IMG/VR virus record: IMGVR_UViG_3300044699_000101
Coordinates: 1 to 46,496 of that record
Length of the DNA stretch: 46,496 bases
Origin: a virus
Strand: one strand, 5' to 3'
The notes below the pieces were generated by a model, which was not told the DNA's origin, ran no database searches, and saw only the letters and a program-made list of their open reading frames with translations. Numbering within the stretch: the stretch's first letter is position 1; each line of letters begins with the position of its first letter. This document shows, piece after piece, positions 41,595 to 46,496 of the stretch. A program made the translations under genes and the position numbers.

Positions 41595-42484
41595 TAAAAA
41601 CCCCAGTAATCGCGTTGGTTCTGGGTCAGCGCCGCGCGCTCGGCCGGCGCCAGAACATAGTTGTCCCAGACCAACGCCTCCACCTGGCTGCACACCGTGC
41701 CGGTATTGCCGCGCGCAACCAGCACACTCCCCGCCGCCGCGCTGCCCGTCACGTTCGTCCCCACCGTCTCCGTCGCGTCGATCCGACCGAGGCTCGCCGC
41801 CCCGTCCACGACCCCGATGCCGGCGTGCCACGCATTGTCGGCAGCGCTCAATGCAAAGTTGTTCGTCGTCTGATCCGACACGAGCCACTGGTTCGCCACC
41901 GTGTGGCTGCCGATCAAAGAAATGTGCTTCGAGGACAATGTGCAGTTGCCCGTCCCCGAGGTGCGGTTGCCGACCGCCGACAGCGTCGTCCTGGCCGCCG
42001 TCCACGCCACGCTCGCGCTGATCAAATACCCGTTGGGGTCGGCAACCGGCCGCAGGCACGGCTTGCCGGTGACGCAGCTCGCAATGTATTGCGGCTGATA
42101 TCCCGGCGTCGCCTGCGTGACGTTGCGCGCCTGGCCGCTCTGATCGTACCAGGTATCAACAAAACACGTCGTCGCATTGCAGAAACTCGCCGCCGCCGCC
42201 ACGTCCAATGGCGCCCCGGTGAACCCGGTAAACCCAAGAAAGTTGATGTCCTGCGTGGCGTTGTCGCTGGCCCGTCGCAATTTGATGCCCGGGCCGGCGT
42301 AGGTGCTCTTCAGCTTGCGCAGGCTGTATGCCGCCGCCGAGCTCGCAAACGCCCCGCCGCCATCCAACGGCGCAATCGCCCCCTGCAGCCGGTGCCCGGC
42401 ATGCAGCACGTTTGGCCCGGCATGCATCCGCGCCACCGCCGGCGATGCCGCCAGCAGCAGCGCGGCGGCCACCGCCGCCCTCAC
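41594..42484 (-). CDS. Secreted arabinofuranosidase B-like protein, 296 aa
   Basis: The GTG start at 42484 overlaps the preceding TGA (GTGA). The N-terminus MRAAVAAALLLAASPAVARM is a signal peptide with an AVA-R site. Residues about 49-300 resemble the catalytic/concanavalin-like domain of alpha-L-arabinofuranosidase B (GH54-type): AAYSLRKLKSTYAGPGIKLRRASDNATQDINF, then CFVDTWYDQSGQARNVTQATPGYQPQY, then KHISLIGSHTVANQW and EALVWDNYVLAPAERAAL. The TWYDQSG motif is strongly diagnostic of this fold. In phages it may bind or cut host polysaccharide as a secreted factor or tail component. The overlap pattern shows translation with both neighbours. Confidence 0.8.
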   Translation of the reverse strand: MRAAVAAALLLAASPAVARMHAGPNVLHAGHRLQGAIAPLDGGGAFASSAAAYSLRKLKSTYAGPGIKLRRASDNATQDINFLGFTGFTGAPLDVAAAASFCNATTCFVDTWYDQSGQARNVTQATPGYQPQYIASCVTGKPCLRPVADPNGYLISASVAWTAARTTLSAVGNRTSGTGNCTLSSKHISLIGSHTVANQWLVSDQTTNNFALSAADNAWHAGIGVVDGAASLGRIDATETVGTNVTGSAAAGSVLVARGNTGTVCSQVEALVWDNYVLAPAERAALTQNQRDYWGF

Positions 42485-42855
42485 AACCCGTCGCCCGGCG
42501 TTATATATAACGTCGCCGCCGTCCCCGCCGTGATGCCCGCCACGTATTGCTGGGCACAGCCCAGCACCTCCACCGTGCCAGGCGCGATCGGCAGGCTCGT
42601 CGTCAGCGACGCAACACTGGCAACATCACCACAAGCCACAAAGACCGCCACCGTGCCGCTGTTATAAACACGCATCGCCTTCGAATTCGGACCCGGCTGC
42701 ACCTGCACCCGCGAGGTCGTCCCGGTCGCCGCCAGGCTCACCGTGTTGCCGCCAGCGAGGAAAGGCACCTGGCCGCGCGCGTGCATATATATAGACGAGA
42801 AGACTAAAACGAGCGCGGCGACGGTTAGCGCCCGCAAAGGTTGTGGCGATAGCAT
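42481..42855 (-). CDS. Small secreted beta-rich protein, 124 aa
   Basis: I chose the ATG at 42855 because GAGG lies six bases upstream; an earlier ATG at 42897 lacks a ribosome site. The product begins MLSPQPLRALTVAALVLVFS, a signal peptide or anchor. A beta domain follows: VSLAATGTTSRVQVQPGPNSKAMRVYNSGTVAVFVACGDV, then LPIAPGTVEVLGCAQQYVAGITAGTAATLYITPGDG. Such compact VYNSGTxxVFVxxG proteins occur, as I recall, next to tail proteins of alphaproteobacterial phages. It is the first of three coupled genes with signal peptides and ends with a GTGA overlap. The family has no known role. Confidence 0.7.
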   Translation of the reverse strand: MLSPQPLRALTVAALVLVFSSIYMHARGQVPFLAGGNTVSLAATGTTSRVQVQPGPNSKAMRVYNSGTVAVFVACGDVASVASLTTSLPIAPGTVEVLGCAQQYVAGITAGTAATLYITPGDGL

Positions 42856-43186
42856 GCCGGGCCTCAAAAAAAATATTCGGGAGGGTGCGGCTGACATGGG
42901 GGCGGTGTGGGGCCGTCAGCCAGCCGGATGGAACCATCGTCTTCGGGGGTGGCCCCGGGGGCCTAGGTCCAGGTGGGCCGCGCTGGCTGCTGGTTGTCCG
43001 GGAGGTAGGCTCCTAACCAGACCAGACGGCGACAGCGCGACCCACATGAGCGAGAGACGAGATGTCTCGTTAGGATCTAGACCCGCGCCTCGCTGCGTCT
43101 CTTAACCATCGTTTCGACCCTGATGAGACGCAGATTGTGTCTCACCGTCTCGTATGTCTGGGGTATACCCAAGCGAGACGAAGCGG
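42856..43186. other. Non-coding or unresolved stretch between terS and the secreted trio
   Basis: A short frame (MVKRRSEAR... then LDPNETxRLSLMWVALS) is open in the left copy but broken here, so a small gene cannot be excluded. The stretch also holds a T8 tract (42866-42873 on the complementary strand), the GAGACG cluster and the equivalent of the contig start. No terminator or RNA gene is recognised. Confidence 0.45.
43054..43179. promoter_or_regulatory. Cluster of GAGACG motifs, possible terminase binding/packaging site
   Basis: Seven GAGAC/GTCTC pentamers lie in 126 bases (starting at 43054, 43064, 43097, 43125, 43139, 43147 and 43175); five extend to GAGACG/CGTCTC. Two pairs form hairpins: ACGAGA/TCTCGT (43057-43070) and TGAGAC/GTCTCA (43124-43144). 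About 0.25 pentamers would be expected by chance. The cluster directly follows terS, where many phages keep their pac or cos recognition site. The contig start falls within about 150 bases of it. The same motifs are present in the left copy near 130-270. Confidence 0.55.
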
Positions 43187-43714
43187 TTACTCAGTTTCCG
43201 GCATAGGCAGACGGCGGGTGATCGGTGCAACCGGCACCAACTCGATCCTCGTCACGATCGGCGCATCAGGGTTGCCGACTAGCTCTTGAGTGACTTTGTC
43301 GCCGTACTGTTTCGGCAACAGCCTCGACAGCAACCACTTACGACTATCAACCTGCAGCCGCTGCTTCTGAACCAAAGCATTGTCCGCTTCGCCATTAGAA
43401 CCAGTGCACGGTGCATCGCTGATTGCTATCACTTCATCCGCCAAGCGTTCAAGTCCGATAGCTTTCGCGCGCGCGTACCTTTCCGCAAACGGTGTCTCGC
43501 CATTTCTAACCGGTTCTCTCTCAATAGCCCACGATCGCACTGTACTAGCGGGTGGCGAGATGCACCTCGCGACAGATATCTTCGAGCCGTTCGCCGGCAG
43601 CCAGCTGTCGAGTATTTCCCCGGCTATTTCTTCCGAGAACGTCCACTGCCGGCCGCGACTGCGTTTGGGTGGCGGGTCGATCGCGTCAGCGATACGACGA
43701 ATTTCACGCTGCAA
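43187..43714 (-). CDS. Terminase small subunit
   Basis: A 175-residue protein starting at a TTG (43714), MQREIRRIADAIDPPPKRSRGRQW. Then come FSEEIAGEILDSWLPANGSKISVAR (DNA-binding HTH region), STVRSWAIEREPVRNGETPFAERYARAKAIGLERLADEVIAISDAP and the diagnostic C-terminus NALVQKQRLQVDSRKWLLSRLLPKQYGDKVTQELVGN. The QKxRLxVDxRKWLxSxLxPKxYGDK motif is characteristic of phage small terminases. It binds the packaging site and hands DNA to TerL. It is intact here but broken in the left copy. It overlaps a 40-residue ORF upstream and is followed by the GAGACG cluster. Confidence 0.92.
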   Translation of the reverse strand: MQREIRRIADAIDPPPKRSRGRQWTFSEEIAGEILDSWLPANGSKISVARCISPPASTVRSWAIEREPVRNGETPFAERYARAKAIGLERLADEVIAISDAPCTGSNGEADNALVQKQRLQVDSRKWLLSRLLPKQYGDKVTQELVGNPDAPIVTRIELVPVAPITRRLPMPETE

Positions 43715-43826
43715 GGTCAGCGTCCCGCTCCCCCTCCCTCGCGCGCACGAGCGCGCACAATTCCTTTAGTAGCGCGATAATGGCATCGAGCTTGGCGAGC
43801 ATGGCCTCCGTTTCACCGTCGCGCAT
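43704..43826 (-). CDS. Small helical ORF overlapping terS, 40 aa
   Basis: It reads MRDGETEAMLAKLDAIIALL, then KELCALVRAREGERDADLAA. A short amphipathic helix dominates. The stop lies inside the first codons of terS (11-base overlap), so translation is probably coupled. Tiny EAMLxKLDxIIxLL proteins are common just before terS genes. The function is unknown. Confidence 0.55.
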   Translation of the reverse strand: MRDGETEAMLAKLDAIIALLKELCALVRAREGERDADLAA

Positions 43827-43836
43827 CAGCCTGTGT

Positions 43837-44020
43837 CACCTTCCGCAATCCCGGTGAATAAACACATCCGGCACTACCGGATCTGGTGTCGGACCGCACC
43901 AGCAATCCGGTGAAGCAATGTGTTCCCGACCGTGCAAATCGTCACCTTGCGCGGAGCTCTCGTGCGCCAGCGCGAGCACTGCGGCACTAGTGTCCGCGAC
44001 ATAGCCCTCGCAGCGCGCAG
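43837..44020 (-). CDS. Small Cys-Trp-Cys phage protein (partial, start unclear)
   Basis: The C-terminus reads DDLHGREHIASPDCWCGPTPDPVV, then PDVFIHRDCGR and a stop at 43837. The pattern D-x-x-x-H...CWCGP...V-x-IHR is a conserved short phage protein of unknown function, possibly metal-binding. Upstream codons (VADTSAAVLALAHESS) lose the frame in this low-quality region, so the start cannot be placed. Confidence 0.55.
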
Positions 44021-44160
44021 CTCTCGTCCGCCCGGGCGAGCAGTAAACCGAACCCGACCCCGCCGCAAGCTGGGCACGGCTGGGCGGTTTGGCATCCGCC
44101 AGATACCCGGTGCCGTGGCAAGCCTCGCAGATCGTATTCCCCGCTTTTGCCCATAATGGC

Positions 44161-44887
44161 TCATAAATCGGCTAGGAAGCCCGCTGAGTGGCCTGAGACC
44201 TTTTCGGCTACCAGGGTAGCGGCCGACCCCGTTCCACCCCACTGGCAGCCACAGCATGCGATTTCTGAGGCATCCTTGCTCGGCGGACGGGTCGGGCTTG
44301 GAGGATGGGCTGATATGGGGATCATCGAATCCGCCCGACCCGCCGCCGGCATGGTCGCAACATGCACTAATCCCCTATCTGGTGATAACCGGGGCCGCGT
44401 CAAGCCGAAATGTAGCGCCAGCACTGGCAATGTGGCCATCAGCACGCCTTTAGCGGCGCCGGTGCCGCGGCCGACCGATCCAGTTTTGCCGCTGCGCCCA
44501 GGCGGACAGGCTTTCGTCCCGCCCGAGGACATCCCAGGCAAGACTGCCCATCGGGCTGCCGAGACCACCGAGCGCATCGAGGGCGCGACCGAGTTGATGA
44601 CGGCGCGTTCGCTGCCACTGCCATCGCGAAGCTGCCCGCCGCTGCGGACCCGCAGCAGGTCGGCTGCCTGCAGGGTCGGCACGGCGGCTCTGCGGGCGAT
44701 CTCACCAAACTGCAGCCCGGCGGCGTGTTCCTGCGGACCGATCTCGCGCCGGGCCAGCAGGTTGTCCAACACGCTGCGGCAATGCCAGGGGTGGCCGATC
44801 GCACCAGTGCTGTCGGCGACCAACCGGGCTGCGCACGATGTTGCCATGCTGTCGGCGCTCCGGTGTGGGGTTGAGGGTTCGCGTCAT
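44161..44887 (-). CDS. Helical early protein, DUF6456-like pattern, frame-broken
   Basis: ATG at 44887 overlaps the preceding TGA (MTRTLNPTPER). After frame changes the recognisable part is CRSVLDNLLARREIGPQEHAAGLQFGEIARRAAVPTLQAADLLRV, then MGSLAWDVLGRDESLSAW and VLMATLPVLALHFGLTRPR. The pattern of a short helix, an A-G-L-x-F-x-E-x-x-R-x-A segment, S-x-x-W-x-VLG-x-x-x-SL-x-W and ATLxVLAxHFG is shared with DUF6456-like proteins of alphaproteobacterial phages; the match is from memory and uncertain. The function is unknown, probably DNA-binding. The 3-prime boundary is not resolved; another small gene may lie in 44020-44400. Confidence 0.5.
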
Positions 44888-45134
44888 TCCGCTTCCACCC
44901 ACTCGTATTGTTCGACCCAAGGGCGAACCTTGTCTCGTACCGCAACGATTTCTGCCCCTGGCCACAGCTCTTGTACTCGAACCACAAGCGCCTGCTGCCA
45001 GCCCCGCATCATCGCATCGCCCTGCCGCCACACCTCCTCGTCGTCGTCGCCGAGCAACGCCTCCCGTAACAGGTCGGAGCTGCTCGACCAGCCGCACGTA
45101 GCAAGCCCGGGTTGTGGCGACGCAAAATGTTCAT
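44884..45134 (-). CDS. Small hypothetical protein, about 82 aa, minor frame errors
   Basis: ATG at 45134 overlaps the stop of the primase-helicase (TAATG). The readable frame gives SDLLREALLGDDDEEVWRQGDAMMRGWQQALVVRVQELWPGAEIVAVRDKVRPWVEQYEWVEAE. The N-terminal 25 residues are in a different frame because of indels. It is acidic and helical, and not recognised. It ends in an ATGA overlap with the following gene. Confidence 0.55.
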
Positions 45135-46496
45135 TACCGGCGCGCCGGCATTTTCGACCGGGTGACGTTGGTGACGCTGGTGACGCTAATCCGCATCTCC
45201 TCGCACGAGGCGTATATGTATGGAAATAACCTGGAAGTGGCGTCACCAGCGTCACCAACGTCACCCGTGCCCTCCGTCGTCGCTAAGCCGCTGGGCCGCC
45301 TGGTCCCGACATTCTTGTGTAAGATCAAGGCCTTTGCGCAATCTCTCCCGTTTGGAGCGTGCCCCCGCCGGAAATCCCCGCTCGTCGAGGTTCTTTCCGA
45401 ATTGCGCTTCGCAATCGCCTCCTCATCATTTTCCGAGCACCAAATTTCGTAGCTGGTATACAAAAGGCCGACCGAGCAACTCACCCCCCTGGACACGTGA
45501 CAGTTGTCTCTGATAAATGCAGACACGTTTATCCTGGCTCTCTTGATAACCTAAAGTTGCATCGATAACAGCGGCCGGAGGCTGCAATCCGCCCTCCTGC
45601 CATGCCTTGCAGCCCCGTATCATCCACGCCAGGATGCCCGGTACTCATTGACGAGTTTGCTTTTCAAGTCAGGGTCCTTGACCTTTTGCCCGTCAACCGC
45701 CTTGTCGCCGTCGACAAAAGTTACGGCAAACGGCAGCAATAGAATGCTGTCGCCAGATGGCATAATCCGACCCTCTGATGCGCGGTTTGTGATTGGTGGC
45801 GAGCCACAATTTAAACCTGGGAGTGAACTCGAACCACTCGTTGTGGAGGAACCTGGCGGTCATCCGATCGCCGCCGGTAGCCTGTTTGACGAGCCCTTCA
45901 GCCAGGTTCCTTTCGTGTTCCGTTTCGACAACCGAAACGAATCTGGCACCGGCGAGGCGGGCAACGTCACTGGGGATACGAGACCCTTTTTCTGTGAAAT
46001 AAATGTTTCTGACGGGCACTGTTTCGCATAGTCGCCAAGCACCGCGGCAACCGTTTCGATCAATACCGACTTACCGTTGGAACCGGAGCCGTGCAGGATG
46101 AACACGACTTGTTCGGTGGTCAGTCCGGTGAGGGAGTAGCCAAGGGCGCGTTGGACAACGTCACTAGTTCCCTGTCACTGTCGAATATGTCGAGGATAAA
46201 TTGTTCCCATATCGGGCAAGGTGGCAGCCGGATCGTAAAACCGTAACCGCAAATTTTAGTCAGTAGACCTCCTGAGTGTGTTTGGTGCATGTTGCCGCTC
46301 CGTTGGTCACTGGTGCCGTTTAAACAGTTTAGCAGCATTGGGGTCACGGTCGAGATCGTCGGCGGCAACCACGAGATGCGGCTCGGCTTGTGACAACATG
46401 CCGGTGATGCGGTTGGCGTTGCCGGACTGGACGGCAAATTTAATGACAGCGGCGCGCATCTTCGTCGCGGCCGGCGAGAGGGAGAGCATGTCGAAA
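45134..46496 (-). CDS. Primase-helicase, C-terminal half (partial at the contig end, frame-broken)
   Basis: This is the right-copy counterpart of the helicase half of the gene at 2432-5304. Readable parts are LAAATKMRAAVIKFA-like helices, LNCLNGT, CPIWEQFILDIFDSDREL, the Walker A loop FILHGSGSNGKSVLIETVAAVLGDYAKQ (near 46105-46020), ETEHERNLAEGLVKQATGGDRMTARFLHNEWFEFTPRFKLWLATNHKPRIRGSDYAIW (SF3 Walker B and motif C region), ILAWMIRGCKAWQEGGLQPP and a C-terminal winged-helix part with GTGDVGDAGDAT and ISVTSVTNVT. This is the D5/P4-type SF3 helicase C-terminus. It is cut by the window end; the rest continues at about 3836. Indels near 46330, 46110, 45960, 45720 and 45500 break the frame. Confidence 0.85.

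Larger units (their letters stand above)
42911..46496. repeat. Right copy of the imperfect terminal direct repeat
   Basis: It matches 1-3835 in the same orientation but is about 250 bases shorter. The terminase small subunit frame is intact here, while frames above about 43850 are broken in several places. This copy is closer to the true sequence. The last bases (gagcatgtcgaaa) correspond to about position 3830, from which the left end continues into the N-terminal half of the primase gene. Confidence 0.93.

Overview
The window looks like one complete genome of a temperate, podovirus-like phage of a high-GC alphaproteobacterium, probably Rhizobiales-like. The host is inferred from base composition, the terminase/portal/capsid families, and a putative attachment core matching the first half of a proline tRNA. 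Bases 1-3835 and 42911-46496 are two imperfect copies of the same sequence, so the unit genome is about 42.7 kb and closes by joining 46496 to about 3836. The left copy and its continuation to about 5560 are full of single-base insertions, so no gene there reads through. The right copy is cleaner. The middle is mostly clean but keeps about a dozen single-base frameshifts, several visibly at homopolymers. I read these as residual long-read errors unless noted.

Layout. A divergent control region (11656-11824) separates a plus-strand repressor-like gene (11846-12319) from a leftward, minus-strand early operon. That operon runs from a small HTH-like gene (11314-11655) through a J-domain-like protein, a RuvC-like resolvase, a zinc-ribbon protein, several small genes, a Cas4-like Fe-S nuclease, and a primase-polymerase/SF3 helicase that spans the circle junction. 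In the right copy the same strand continues through small genes to the small terminase subunit (43187-43714) and a cluster of GAGACG motifs that may be the packaging site. The lysogeny module lies on the plus strand at 12754-15342: small zinc protein, excisionase-like HTH, tyrosine integrase, putative attP, and small accessory genes.

The late operon is minus strand, from 42855 down to 18145. In transcription order it holds three translationally coupled proteins with signal peptides (unknown beta protein, arabinofuranosidase-like, beta-helix), the large terminase subunit interrupted by an intein, small head proteins, a P22-type portal, a conserved protein, an ADP-ribosyltransferase-like protein, two small proteins, scaffold, SU10-type major capsid protein, an HNH endonuclease, adaptor/connector proteins, a large tail-stabilisation-type protein, fibre-like proteins, and internal virion proteins, one with a lysozyme-like domain. 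No tape measure, tail tube or sheath gene is visible, which fits a short-tailed virion. A nest of tiny membrane-protein ORFs on the plus strand (17146-18165), a second HNH gene (16250-16883) and a few small minus-strand genes (15356-16986) complete the circle.

The points most worth following up are the intein splitting the terminase Walker A motif, the secreted trio between the two terminase genes, the ART-like protein in the head module, the GAGACG cluster next to terS and the contig end, the tRNA-derived attP, and a duplicated hairpin leader in front of both the scaffold and capsid genes.
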